Shown here: piece by piece, positions 8,365 to 16,647 of the stretch
Numbering within the stretch: the first letter of the stretch is position 1
Layout: each line of letters begins with the position of its first letter
NCBI GenBank assembly: GCA_027491295.1
Contig: JAIXWK010000003.1
Coordinates: 496,001 to 560,000, forward strand
Direction of reading: 5' to 3'
Origin: Microbacteriaceae bacterium
GTDB taxonomy: Bacteria; Actinomycetota; Actinomycetes; Actinomycetales; Microbacteriaceae
DNA length: 64,000 nt
Translations under genes and position numbers: made by a program
Notes under the pieces: generated by a model
The model's database searches: none
Seen by the model: only the letters and a program-made list of their open reading frames with translations
What the model was told of the DNA's origin: nothing

Positions 8365-9929
8365 TGTTCCTCTACGCGAGGGAACAAAACCTCCAGCTCA
8401 CCTAGCTTTGTGCCGGCTGGAAGCAATCCCCAGGCCGCCTGCTGGATCCGCTGCCCTGAGAGCTCACCAAGGCCGGTGCCGATTGAAGCCCAAAGCTTCT
8501 GAGCTGCCTTAGGAACAATTGGGTTCAGCAATACTGCAAGCAGGCGAAGTCCCTCGGCGGTTGTGTAAAGCACGGTTGCCAAACGATCGCGATCTGCTTC
8601 ATCTTTCGCCAAAACCCAGGGGGCTTGCACGGTGATGTAGTTGTTGAGCTCATCAACCAAAGTCCAAACCTTGGCAATCGCCTCGTGAATTGCAACCTTG
8701 TCGATTGCTGCATTTGCACCATCCACTGCCTCCTGGGCAACCTTTTGGATAGCGAGGTCTGCTTCTTGGTAGTCGCTTGGAGCAGGGACCACTCCATCAA
8801 AGTACTTATTGATCATCGCGATAACTCGTGAGGCAAGGTTTCCAAAACCATTTGCGAGCTCGGAGTTGTATCGAGCACTTAGGTCCTCCCAGCTAAAGGA
8901 ACCGTCAGAACCAAATCCAATTGCCTTCATGAAGTAGTAGCGGAATGCGTCCGAGCCAAAGATGTCAGTGATCTGAGTTGGCGCAATACCGGTGAGCTTG
9001 GACTTAGACATCTTCTCGCCGCCGACCAATAGCCAACCGTGGCCAAATACCTGCTTGGCTGGCGAAAGACCCGCAGCCATCAGCATTGCTGGCCAGATAA
9101 CAGCGTGGAAGCGAAGGATGTCTTTTCCAACCACCTGGACATCTGCTGGCCAGAGCGAGTTGAGCTTGTCTTCGTCAGACCCGTATCCAATTGCCGTGAT
9201 GTAGTTCAGCAGCGCATCAAACCAAACGTAGGTGATGTGCTGATCGTCCCAAGGAATGTCAATTCCCCAGTCAAATCTTTCCTTGGACCTTGAAATTGAG
9301 AGGTCGCTCAGGCCAGAGCGCACGAACGACACGACCTCGTTCTTGGCGCTTTCTGGCTGGATGAAGGTTGGGTTTGCTTCGTAGTAAGCCAGCAGGCGAT
9401 CTTGGAATTCGCTGAGCTTGAAAAAGTAGTTGGTTTCGTTCAGCTGCTCAACCGGCTTGGAATGAATGGCGCAGACTTTTTGGTCAGAGAAGTCGCCAGT
9501 GCCATCAATCAAATCTGATTCGTTTTTGTACTCTTCGCAGCCCACACAGTAATTGCCCTGGAATGAGCCCTGGTAGATAAAACCGGTGTCGTAAAGCTTT
9601 TGCAAAAACAGCTGCACAGCCTTCTCGTGGCGAGGCTCGGTAGTTCTAATGAAGTCTTGGTTGTCGATGTCGATGGTTTCCAAAAGTGGCAACCAAGACT
9701 CGGTCACCAACTTGTCAGTCCAGCTCTTCGGGTCGGTGTTGTTTCCAAGTGCGGTGCGCAAAACTTTCTCACCGTGCTCATCGGTTCCGGTGAGTAGGAA
9801 CGAGTTCTCACCCCTGGAGCGGTGCCATCTGGTCAGCACATCCGAGGCCACCTCGGTATAGGCGTGGCCAATGTGAGGGGCATCGTTCACGTAGAAGATG
9901 GGGGTGGTTACATAAAAGGACTTGGACAC
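8361..9929 (-). CDS. metG: methionyl-tRNA synthetase
   Basis: MetG charges tRNA-Met and initiator tRNA. The class I signature HIGH is at residues 19-22 (DAPHIGHAY) and KMSKS is in GEKMSKSKL near residue 300. A zinc-knuckle insert with CVGC and a later CAIH pair is present in the connective domain. I chose the GTG at 9929 (SKSFYVTTPIFY follows) because the longer upstream frame overlaps rsmI and lacks homologous character. At 522 residues it matches the short actinobacterial form without the C-terminal dimerisation domain. It follows rsmI after 10 bases. Confidence 0.95.
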   Translation of the reverse strand: MSKSFYVTTPIFYVNDAPHIGHAYTEVASDVLTRWHRSRGENSFLLTGTDEHGEKVLRTALGNNTDPKSWTDKLVTESWLPLLETIDIDNQDFIRTTEPRHEKAVQLFLQKLYDTGFIYQGSFQGNYCVGCEEYKNESDLIDGTGDFSDQKVCAIHSKPVEQLNETNYFFKLSEFQDRLLAYYEANPTFIQPESAKNEVVSFVRSGLSDLSISRSKERFDWGIDIPWDDQHITYVWFDALLNYITAIGYGSDEDKLNSLWPADVQVVGKDILRFHAVIWPAMLMAAGLSPAKQVFGHGWLLVGGEKMSKSKLTGIAPTQITDIFGSDAFRYYFMKAIGFGSDGSFSWEDLSARYNSELANGFGNLASRVIAMINKYFDGVVPAPSDYQEADLAIQKVAQEAVDGANAAIDKVAIHEAIAKVWTLVDELNNYITVQAPWVLAKDEADRDRLATVLYTTAEGLRLLAVLLNPIVPKAAQKLWASIGTGLGELSGQRIQQAAWGLLPAGTKLGELEVLFPRVEEQ

Positions 9930-9939
9930 CCTTGATATC

Positions 9940-10758
9940 TTAGGGTTTGTGCAAAAGCGCTTCAGCGTAAATTGCGCTCTTTGACGCACCGCTGGCTTCT
10001 GCAAGGTCCGCGCAAGCCTGCTTTAGGCCCATTCCAGAGGCTGCTAGTGCCAAGGCTTTTTGTCCAAGATCTGCAATGTCGAAGGTTTTTGGCGCAGCGC
10101 CAGCGATGATCAGAACCATTTCACCCTTTGGGGAACTAGTGGCCCAGACAATTAGATCGGCGAGCGTTCCTCGCTCGGTGTGCTCAAACTTTTTTGTGAG
10201 CTCGCGTGAAACTGTTCCGAGACGCTCTTCCCCAAACACGGATGCCGCATCCACCAGTGACTCGTGAATTCGATGCGGAGCTTCAAAAAACACCATGGTG
10301 CGGGCTTCATCTTTGAGGCTGGTAAACACCCGCACTCGCTCGCCCTGTTTCCTAGGGAGAAAGCCTTCGAAGCTAAATCGGTCGGTCGGTAATCCGGAGA
10401 CAGCGAGCGCCGAGATAACTGCAGACGGTCCAGGGATTGCGATGATCTCGATTCCCGCTTGCGCGCAGTCACGCACCAATTGGTAGCCCGGGTCAGAGAT
10501 GGTTGGCATTCCGGCATCTGAGACCACCAATAGATCGTGATCACGGGCAATCTCAACCAAAAGCGCGGTGCGCTCAAGGTCACTGTGCTCGTGAAGGCTG
10601 TAGAGCCTAGCGTGAAGACGAATTCCCAGTCCTGAGGCCAGCTGCTTGAGGGTTCTGGTGTCCTCCGCGGCAATGTGCTCACTTGATGTGAGCACATCCC
10701 TAAGACGCTGAGAGGCGTCAGAGAGATTACCAATGGGAGTCGCAGCAAGAATCAACAC
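9940..10758 (-). CDS. rsmI: 16S rRNA (cytidine1402-2'-O)-methyltransferase
   Basis: RsmI methylates the ribose of C1402 in the decoding centre of 16S rRNA. The protein has the family opening LAATPIGNLSDAS, the AEDTRTL motif and the GxP loop VSDAGMPTISDPG. I chose the GTG at 10758 over the TTG at 10767, because a TAGTTT -10 element lies exactly seven bases upstream and would give a leaderless transcript; the three extra residues of the longer form add nothing recognisable. It heads the operon that runs down to the ABC-F gene and is divergent from the PMT gene with only 23 bases between them. Confidence 0.92.
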   Translation of the reverse strand: MLILAATPIGNLSDASQRLRDVLTSSEHIAAEDTRTLKQLASGLGIRLHARLYSLHEHSDLERTALLVEIARDHDLLVVSDAGMPTISDPGYQLVRDCAQAGIEIIAIPGPSAVISALAVSGLPTDRFSFEGFLPRKQGERVRVFTSLKDEARTMVFFEAPHRIHESLVDAASVFGEERLGTVSRELTKKFEHTERGTLADLIVWATSSPKGEMVLIIAGAAPKTFDIADLGQKALALAASGMGLKQACADLAEASGASKSAIYAEALLHKP

Positions 10759-10765
10759 GCTAAGC

Positions 10766-10775
10766 AAACTAGCAT
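10766..10775. promoter_or_regulatory. back-to-back -10 elements of rsmI and the PMT gene
   Basis: On the plus strand TAGCAT (10770-10775) lies six bases before the PMT GTG start. On the minus strand TAGTTT (10771-10766) lies seven bases before the rsmI GTG start. The two hexamers share two base pairs. Both fit TAnnnT and predict leaderless transcripts in opposite directions from one short DNA segment. This is read from the sequence; transcription starts are inferred. Confidence 0.5.
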
Positions 10776-10781
10776 CTAAGG

Positions 10782-12248
10782 GTGATTTACGGGCTGCTTA
10801 CATTGACCAAACGCGCAGCTGCCAGCCGTTTTTTTACTCCTATCAGCACCCTGCTGATCACCGCGCTGGGAGCACTGCTTAGATTTGGCAATCTTGCGAA
10901 CCCGCAGCTATTGGTATTCGACGAGACCTACTACGTAAAAGATGCCTTTACCCTCGGGTTATTCGGCCATGAGAAGCAGTGGCCGGATGGTGCGAATACC
11001 GCCTTTGAAGCTGGGGACGTATCCGGCTTTATGCAAGATGGTGCCTATGTTGTCCACCCACCGGTTGGTAAGTGGATCATCTGGCTCGGTATGCAGCTAT
11101 TTGGAGCGGACTCGAGCTTTGGCTGGCGATTCTCAGTCGCACTGCTTGGCACCTTGGCAATTCCCCTGATTATTGCCGCAGCCAGACTATTAATCGGCAA
11201 TCGAGTCTTTGCAGCTCTCGCAGGATTGTTCTTGGCCATCGAGGGTCAATCGATTGTGATGTCCAGGACCTCGATCCTCGATGGAATCCTCGCGTTTTTT
11301 GTTCTGCTGGCTTTTTACTTCCTGCTTCGAGATCGGGCCGCGATCTCTCGAACTTTGAACAAAGCCGCGGTGTTGAAGCGGGACTTTGTGCTCTCTCTGC
11401 GACCTTGGCTTTGGGCAATGGCTCTGACCCTGGGGGTTGCTTCCTCGGTGAAGTGGTCTGGACTTTACTTTTTGGCAGCATTTGGTCTCTACAGCTTTAT
11501 TGCCGACTGGATTTCGAGGCATCGCCTGGGGCTAAAGGTAATGCCGGCAGTATTACAAGCCGCACTCAATGCTTTGTCGATGCTGGCTATCGCGCTTTGC
11601 ACCTATGTTGCCGGCTGGTCCGGCTGGATTTTGAGTCAGGGCGGTTGGGGCCGCGAAGCAAATGAGAACTGGCTTATCGCGCTGTGGAAATATCACACCA
11701 ATGCCTACAGTTTCCACACCGGCCTAAGTGCCGAGCATCCCTATGCCGCCAATGCATTGCAGTGGCTATTGAATATTCGACCGACCGCGTTCTATTTCGA
11801 TAGCTTCACCGGGGAAAACTGCGGCCTGCTAGAAAGCTGCAGCATCGCCATCACGCCATTGCCACACCCGTTGATTTGGCTCGGTTCCGTTTTGGCGATG
11901 ATTTGGGTTGGTGTGCGGTTTTTCAAAAAGGCGGATATTGCTTCGGGGGCAATCTTCATCGCTTTCCTAGCCGGCTGGGCACCTTGGCTGATCTACCTGA
12001 GTCGAACCACCTTCCAGTTCTATGCAGTGGTCTTCACGCCGTTTTTGCTATTGGCTTTGAGCTATGCCCTGCAAAGTTTCTGGCGCAAAGGTGTGGTGCT
12101 TCGCAGGGCTGCGGAACGCGAGTGGGCAATAACACTCTTCGTAGTGGTAACTTTGGTCCTGGCAGCATTCTTCGCATCCCTTTGGATGGGATTGCCGGTC
12201 CCCCACTGGTACTGGCGAATACAAATGTGGCTGCCCTCTTGGATTTAG
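10782..12248 (+). CDS. protein O-mannosyltransferase (PMT/GT39 family)
   Basis: This 488-residue membrane glycosyltransferase is of the dolichyl- or polyprenyl-phosphate-mannose protein mannosyltransferase family, like M. tuberculosis Rv1002c, which O-mannosylates exported proteins as they leave through Sec. It has about nine to eleven membrane segments, the essential acidic pair in the first outside loop (FDETYY, DE at 47-48) and the family phrases DGAYVVHPPVGKW and SSVKWSGLY. The GTG at 10782 is supported by a TAGCAT element six bases upstream. Its position divergent to rsmI is conserved with M. tuberculosis. Targets are not encoded nearby in an obvious way. Confidence 0.92.
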   Translation: MIYGLLTLTKRAAASRFFTPISTLLITALGALLRFGNLANPQLLVFDETYYVKDAFTLGLFGHEKQWPDGANTAFEAGDVSGFMQDGAYVVHPPVGKWIIWLGMQLFGADSSFGWRFSVALLGTLAIPLIIAAARLLIGNRVFAALAGLFLAIEGQSIVMSRTSILDGILAFFVLLAFYFLLRDRAAISRTLNKAAVLKRDFVLSLRPWLWAMALTLGVASSVKWSGLYFLAAFGLYSFIADWISRHRLGLKVMPAVLQAALNALSMLAIALCTYVAGWSGWILSQGGWGREANENWLIALWKYHTNAYSFHTGLSAEHPYAANALQWLLNIRPTAFYFDSFTGENCGLLESCSIAITPLPHPLIWLGSVLAMIWVGVRFFKKADIASGAIFIAFLAGWAPWLIYLSRTTFQFYAVVFTPFLLLALSYALQSFWRKGVVLRRAAEREWAITLFVVVTLVLAAFFASLWMGLPVPHWYWRIQMWLPSWI

Positions 12249-12256
12249 GGGATTAA

Positions 12257-13411
12257 GTGGCTCTGGGCATTTATGCGCTAAAAGCGGCTCCAGAGGCAAT
12301 TGCGGTTTTGATCTCGCAGCTATTTGCGCGTTTCCCATTCGGCATGCTCAGCATCGCATTTGTCATCCATATTCAGGCGGTTACCGGCTCCTACGCAATT
12401 GCTGGAATTGCTCTGGGTGCTGAAACCATTGGCGCCAGCATTTCGGGCCCACTGTTGGCACGGCTGATGGCGGATTTTGGGATGCGAAGAGTCATCATCA
12501 TCAGCACATCGATCTCGGTCGCTGCGCTTGTTAGCTTGGCATTTGTGCCTCCGGAAGCAATTTGGTTAGTGGCGCTTTCGTTTCTAGTTGGCTTTTCATC
12601 GCCGCCTATTCAGCCTGCGGCAAGATCGATTTACCCGCAGATCACCCCGAAGAAGCTAATGCCGGCACTGTATTCACTTGATGCCACCTCCCAGGAGATC
12701 ATTTGGGTGCTTGGACCTTTGGTGGCAACCTTGGTGGCGGCTAGCTTTGGCAACGTACCGATGTTGTTTACCGTCGCATTGATTCAAGTTTTCGGCACCA
12801 TCTGGTTCCTATTGAATAAGTCCGTTGGCTCGATCAAGATTCCGAAGAATTTGAATGCCCTGGGCAAGGCACTGCGCAACCCGAGGGTTGCCGCCGTGAC
12901 AGTGCTGGGGCTATTGTTTGTTGGCTCCTTTGCCGGAGTCGAGGTTGGGTCTGTAGCACTATTTGGTAAGACTCTGGCTGGCTTAATGTTTGCTGTTTTC
13001 TCACTTGGTTCGATCGTTGGCGGTTTGCTAATTGCTCCAAGATTTAAAGGTCCGAACGCACTAGCTGTGTTCATAGTAATTTCCCTGGTTGGTTATTCAG
13101 CCATTTTGATAGCCCCAGAGAATCCAGTCTGGGCAGCAATTAGCCTGTTTATCGCCGGGCTCGGGGTGGCACCTGTGCTTGGAACGCTCTCACTAATGAT
13201 TGCCACCGGCACCTCTGGGAGCGAGACCGTTGAGGCCTACGGTTGGACAACAGCCGGTCAGCTGGTTGGATTCTCCGCCGGAAGTGCGTTAGCAGGCATT
13301 GCGATTGACATAGTCAACCCAATAGCCGCGCTTCTGGTTTCAGTGGTCTTCATCGTTTTCACGCTGATTGCATCACTTTTGATTACTAGAACAGCAAAGC
13401 GTTCGAGCTAA
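12257..13411 (+). CDS. MFS transporter, unknown substrate
   Basis: This 384-residue protein has twelve predicted hydrophobic segments in two halves and short loops, the pattern of a major-facilitator carrier. The segment GPLLARLMADFGMRRV matches the loop 2-3 motif region of the family. It starts with GTG eight bases after the PMT stop, so the two are probably co-transcribed. The tail meets the convergent terC gene with both stop codons inside CTAA (13408-13411). Substrate and direction of transport cannot be inferred. Confidence 0.83.
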   Translation: MALGIYALKAAPEAIAVLISQLFARFPFGMLSIAFVIHIQAVTGSYAIAGIALGAETIGASISGPLLARLMADFGMRRVIIISTSISVAALVSLAFVPPEAIWLVALSFLVGFSSPPIQPAARSIYPQITPKKLMPALYSLDATSQEIIWVLGPLVATLVAASFGNVPMLFTVALIQVFGTIWFLLNKSVGSIKIPKNLNALGKALRNPRVAAVTVLGLLFVGSFAGVEVGSVALFGKTLAGLMFAVFSLGSIVGGLLIAPRFKGPNALAVFIVISLVGYSAILIAPENPVWAAISLFIAGLGVAPVLGTLSLMIATGTSGSETVEAYGWTTAGQLVGFSAGSALAGIAIDIVNPIAALLVSVVFIVFTLIASLLITRTAKRSS

Positions 13412-14406
13412 GCCTTCTTCTTGGAATTCTTGCCGGTGACGGCAAGCGACCAGATAGTTGTGATCACCAAGGTGATGATGATTACCGCTAGTGATAGCTC
13501 GGTGGAAATCTCCGGAATGATCTCAACGTGCTTACCGCCATTGATAAATGGCAGCTCGTTCTTGTGAAGCGCATGCACAACCAGCTTCACACCAATCCAA
13601 GCCAAGATGATGCTCAGGCCAACTGAAAGGTACTTCAATCGCTCCATGAGGCCACCGAGCAAGAAGTAGAGCTGGCGAAGACCCAAAAGTGCAAAGGCGT
13701 TTGCCACAAACACGATGTATGGCTCATTGGTAAGTCCGTAAACGGCCGGGATTGAATCGAGCGCGAACAGGATGTCGGTAAATCCAATTGAGATCATGAC
13801 CAACAAGAGCGGGGTGTATACCCACTTGCCGTTTTGCTTGATGCGGTACTTGTCGTCGTGGTACTCGGTGGTGGTTGGAATGAATCTGGAAACGAACTTG
13901 GTCATTCCACCAGGTTCACTGTTGTCTTTTTCGCCCTTGTGGAAGGTCTCGAGAACCAGCTTGATGGCGGTAAAGATCAAGAATGCTCCAAAGACGTAGA
14001 ACGCCCAGCTGAAGCGCTCAATAAAGGCGGCACCAAGAATGATGAAGATGAAGCGCAGGATCAGCGCAATCGCGATACCGATCAGCAGCACCTGGCTGCG
14101 CAGCCGCTTTGGCACCGCGAACTGAGTGAAGATGATCAAAAATACGAAGATGTTGTCCACCGACAAGCTGTACTCGGTTACCCAGCCGGCAATGTATTCA
14201 GCCGCGTACCGCGGGCCCCAAACTCCACCGACCACGAAGGTAAATAGCAGTGCCAGCGAGATGTAAACGCTGACCTGAATTGCAGACTCGCGGAAGGTTG
14301 GCTCGTGAGGGCGGCGAAGCTGGACAACAAAGTCCGTTACCAAAATAACGCTTAGAACGGCGATCGTAACTGCCCAGACCCAGAGCTCTACCTGCATTAT
14401 TTCCAT
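13408..14406 (-). CDS. TerC-family integral membrane protein
   Basis: The protein has about nine membrane segments with the paired acidic motifs of TerC proteins (SVDNIFVF in one half, FALDSIPAVYG in the other). Relatives have been linked to tellurite resistance and, more recently, to manganese export and metal loading of exported proteins. Hydrophilic loop KFVSRFIPTTTEYHDDKY is typical of the actinobacterial subgroup. I chose ATG 14406 (MEIMQVEL); ATG 14397 is nearly as good. The longer frame upstream is unlike protein. A perfect 18-bp palindrome lies immediately upstream. Confidence 0.9.
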   Translation of the reverse strand: MEIMQVELWVWAVTIAVLSVILVTDFVVQLRRPHEPTFRESAIQVSVYISLALLFTFVVGGVWGPRYAAEYIAGWVTEYSLSVDNIFVFLIIFTQFAVPKRLRSQVLLIGIAIALILRFIFIILGAAFIERFSWAFYVFGAFLIFTAIKLVLETFHKGEKDNSEPGGMTKFVSRFIPTTTEYHDDKYRIKQNGKWVYTPLLLVMISIGFTDILFALDSIPAVYGLTNEPYIVFVANAFALLGLRQLYFLLGGLMERLKYLSVGLSIILAWIGVKLVVHALHKNELPFINGGKHVEIIPEISTELSLAVIIITLVITTIWSLAVTGKNSKKKA

Positions 14407-14410
14407 TCCA

Positions 14411-14428
14411 ATTCCGCTAGAGCGGAAT
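14411..14428. promoter_or_regulatory. 18-bp perfect palindrome upstream of terC
   Basis: ATTCCGCT-AG-AGCGGAAT is a perfect inverted repeat whose right edge as read on the minus strand is only four bases from the terC start and overlaps its ribosome-binding region. It could be an operator or an mRNA hairpin that hides the start. A yybP-ykoY manganese riboswitch, common before terC genes, does not fit in the available 73 bases. Confidence 0.4.
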
Positions 14429-14479
14429 AATCGTCCGACACCAATTGTAAGTATTAATACAAGATTGCGAGGGAGCTCA

Positions 14480-15364
14480 GTGAAAGTCCTTATTTCCGGA
14501 GCATCCGGCCTAATTGGCACCGAATTAAACCTGCAACTAAAAGCCCAAGGCCACCAAGTTGTGAGACTGGTGCGCCGTCCAGCCCGCTCTGCCGAAGAGC
14601 TTTCCTGGAGCCCGGGACTTGCCCCGCTTGAACCAGCTGCTCTGTCAGATGTCGATGCGGTTATCAACCTGGCCGGCGCGACCACAGGGAAAATCCCCTG
14701 GACCAAAAAGTATGAAAAAGAATTGATTGCCTCCCGGCTCGACTCCACCAAGACGCTGGTCGATGCGATTAACGCCTGCCCTAATCCACCACAGGTTTTG
14801 ATCTCTGGCTCAGCATCTGGAATCTACGGCGACCAGGGGGATGCATGGCTGGACGAGTCATCACCAAAGGGTGAAGGATTTCTAGCCGATCTTGCCTACC
14901 AATGGGAAGAGTCAGCCAAGCTGGCCAGGACCCGTGTTGTGCTAGTTAGAACAACCATGGTGATGAGCAAGAAACTCGGTGCGCTGGGAAAGCTCTTGCC
15001 ACTGATCAAACTCGGCATTGGCGGAGCACTTGGCTCAGGTAAGCAGTGGTGGGCATGGATCTCACTTGAAGACGAGGCCCGAGCAATCATTCACCTGATA
15101 GAAAACGAAACCGCATCAGGTGCATACAACTTGACTGCTCCTGAACCTGCAACTTGCGAGCAGATCATCAAGGAGCTGGGTCGTCGACTTCACAGACCTA
15201 CGCTCCTCAAGGTTCCAGCATTTGCAATGAGACTGTTGATCGGCAAAGCAGCCGATGAGCTTTTACTTTGCTCACAGAAAATGAAATCCCACCGACTCGA
15301 GAAGACGGGGTTTGTTTTCAAGCACCCGACCCTCACCGAATCGGTGGGATACGTTCTGAACTAA
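14480..15364 (+). CDS. NAD(P)-dependent epimerase/SDR, TIGR01777 (YfcH) type
   Basis: This 294-residue protein has a Rossmann dinucleotide-binding start (ISGASGLIGTEL), the central SGSASGIYG strand and a C-terminal DUF1731-like tail (HPTLTESVGYVL), which define the TIGR01777/YfcH group of extended short-chain dehydrogenases. The reaction is not known for this group. I chose GTG 14480 because GAGGGAG precedes it by five bases; the TTG fifteen bases upstream would include that site in the coding region. Divergent from terC; its TAA stop abuts the stop of the next gene on the other strand without a gap. Confidence 0.88.
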   Translation: MKVLISGASGLIGTELNLQLKAQGHQVVRLVRRPARSAEELSWSPGLAPLEPAALSDVDAVINLAGATTGKIPWTKKYEKELIASRLDSTKTLVDAINACPNPPQVLISGSASGIYGDQGDAWLDESSPKGEGFLADLAYQWEESAKLARTRVVLVRTTMVMSKKLGALGKLLPLIKLGIGGALGSGKQWWAWISLEDEARAIIHLIENETASGAYNLTAPEPATCEQIIKELGRRLHRPTLLKVPAFAMRLLIGKAADELLLCSQKMKSHRLEKTGFVFKHPTLTESVGYVLN

Positions 15365-15955
15365 TTACTTAGCTGCAGGCTTTCTGGCCGCTGGCTTCTT
15401 CGCTACAGGCTTCTTTGCAACTGGCTTCTTTGCAACTGGCTTCTTCGCTACAGGCTTCTTTGCAACTGGCTTCTTTGCTGCAGTGGTCGCCTTAGCAGCC
15501 GCTGGCTTGGCAGCAGGCTTAGCAGCTGGCTTCTTTGCTACAGGCTTCTTTGCAACTGGCTTCTTCGCTGCAGTGGTCGCCTTGGCAGCAGGCTTAGCTG
15601 CTGGCTTCTTTGCTACAGGCTTCTTTGCTGCGGTGGTCTTTGTAGCCGCAGGCTTTTTGGCAGCCGTTGCTGGCTTCTTGGCAGCAGGCTTCTTAGCCGC
15701 TGGCTTCTTGGCTGCTGGCTTCTTGGCTGCGGTGGTGGTCTTCTTCTTTGCAGCTGAAGCTCCCTTTGCAACAGCGTTAGCTGCCTTCTCTACCTCGGCT
15801 AGGGCCTCAGCAGCAAACTTGGTGCCAGCCTTACGTGCATCTTCAGCAGCCTTGGTCGCGGCCTTGCCTGCCTCGTCAGCAAGAATGCCAGCTTCCTTTA
15901 CGGTTACCGCAGAAGTCTTTTGAAAAAATCTCTTTACGTCGTCTAAAAGTCCCAT
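15365..15955 (-). CDS. Lys/Ala/Pro-rich histone H1-like protein
   Basis: The 196-residue product has two parts. Residues 1-75 form an alanine-rich amphipathic helix region (MGLLDDVKRFFQKTSAVTVK, then many Ala/Glu/Lys heptads). Residues about 76-196 consist of tandem AAKKP/VAKKP pentapeptides, strongly basic and without acidic residues. Such tails bind DNA in H1-like proteins and in the HupS/HupB tails of actinobacteria, but here there is no HU domain, so it is a stand-alone tail with a helical head. It may compact the nucleoid or bind RNA or polyphosphate; that is inference. Its upstream ribosome binding site is weak. Confidence 0.8.
   Translation of the reverse strand: MGLLDDVKRFFQKTSAVTVKEAGILADEAGKAATKAAEDARKAGTKFAAEALAEVEKAANAVAKGASAAKKKTTTAAKKPAAKKPAAKKPAAKKPATAAKKPAATKTTAAKKPVAKKPAAKPAAKATTAAKKPVAKKPVAKKPAAKPAAKPAAAKATTAAKKPVAKKPVAKKPVAKKPVAKKPVAKKPAARKPAAK
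15371..15740 (-). repeat. tandem 15-bp coding repeats of the AKKP tail
   Basis: The coding strand repeats units such as GTTGCAAAGAAGCCA encoding VAKKP and AAKKP, some in near-identical runs of five or more. Such DNA is prone to slippage, so copy number should vary between strains. Confidence 0.85.
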
Positions 15956-16018
15956 TGTTTTGCGCGCTCCATTTGTCTTTGTATTGGGGGTTAACTGTGT
16001 TTTAGCTTAACGCCAGAA

Positions 16019-16612
16019 TTAGATTGCGCGGCGTCTTGCGAGTATCGCGTCTAATTCTTTACTTTGCAAAATATTTGCAGGTCTTTGAATCTCGACTACA
16101 TCGGCCAGGTTGTTAACTAGCTCTCCAACCTTTGGCTGGTTCAGCGGAGCAGGAATTGGGTTTGGTGCCCAATCGCGATTCTCAAGAAGCGGTCGCTTTG
16201 TGGAGGCTTTCTTTCTCAGCTCTTGGCGAGTGCGGTGAAGTTTAGACGCGAGCGATGACGCCTGGACCGACGCCGCCCTTGAGACCAAGATGCTCAAAAT
16301 CGCAAGAATCCCAACCGCTATAGAAAGCACCCACCAGCCGGCGTTTGTTGTTGCTGCCAAGGCCGCGGAGATGCTGCCGATAAGGAAAATCGCAAACAGC
16401 ACCGAGAAAAATCGTTGAGTGTTGACTAGGCGATTTAGCTTCTCATCCGAAGTCATCGGCAACTTTGCCTGGGCAACTTTGACGTCGCGCTTTACGATGC
16501 TGGAGTTGGCTCTGAGTTCAGATCGCTTGGAAAATCCTGGGACGAAAATCGCCAACCAGACAATGGCCGCAACCACCAAAGTGATTCCACCCAAGCCCAC
16601 CGAATTTTCCAT
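16019..16612 (-). CDS. membrane protein of unknown function
   Basis: This 197-residue protein has an N-terminal hydrophobic helix (residues about 7-26), a basic cytoplasmic stretch, and a hydrophobic hairpin near residues 70-110 (FSVLFAIFLIGSISAAL and VLSIAVGILAILSILV), followed by a basic, soluble C-terminal tail ending AILARRRAI. I do not recognise a family with certainty; similarly placed membrane proteins occur next to the GNAT and cyclo-ligase genes in Microbacteriaceae. It lies 35 bases downstream of the GNAT gene on the same strand and is likely co-transcribed with it. Confidence 0.72.
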   Translation of the reverse strand: MENSVGLGGITLVVAAIVWLAIFVPGFSKRSELRANSSIVKRDVKVAQAKLPMTSDEKLNRLVNTQRFFSVLFAIFLIGSISAALAATTNAGWWVLSIAVGILAILSILVSRAASVQASSLASKLHRTRQELRKKASTKRPLLENRDWAPNPIPAPLNQPKVGELVNNLADVVEIQRPANILQSKELDAILARRRAI

Positions 16613-16647
16613 AGCTTCAAGATATGCCTAGGGGTTCCCAAACGGCG

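Noticed and set aside
9930-10004. 25-residue extension of MetG
   Set aside because: It lies inside rsmI and no MetG starts this way.
14407-14479. yybP-ykoY manganese riboswitch before terC
   Set aside because: The gap is 73 bases and has none of its conserved loops.
14407-14751. 115-residue extension of TerC
   Set aside because: Arg/Ser-rich antisense of the SDR gene.
15371-15740. Regular 15-bp repeats as a possible CRISPR array
   Set aside because: Repeats are contiguous, in frame, and code for a pentapeptide tail; there are no spacers or cas genes.
15483-15923. A 146-residue Ala/Phe/Gly-rich frame on the plus strand
   Set aside because: It is the antisense shadow of the AKKP-repeat tail; composition follows from the repeat and it has no family mark.
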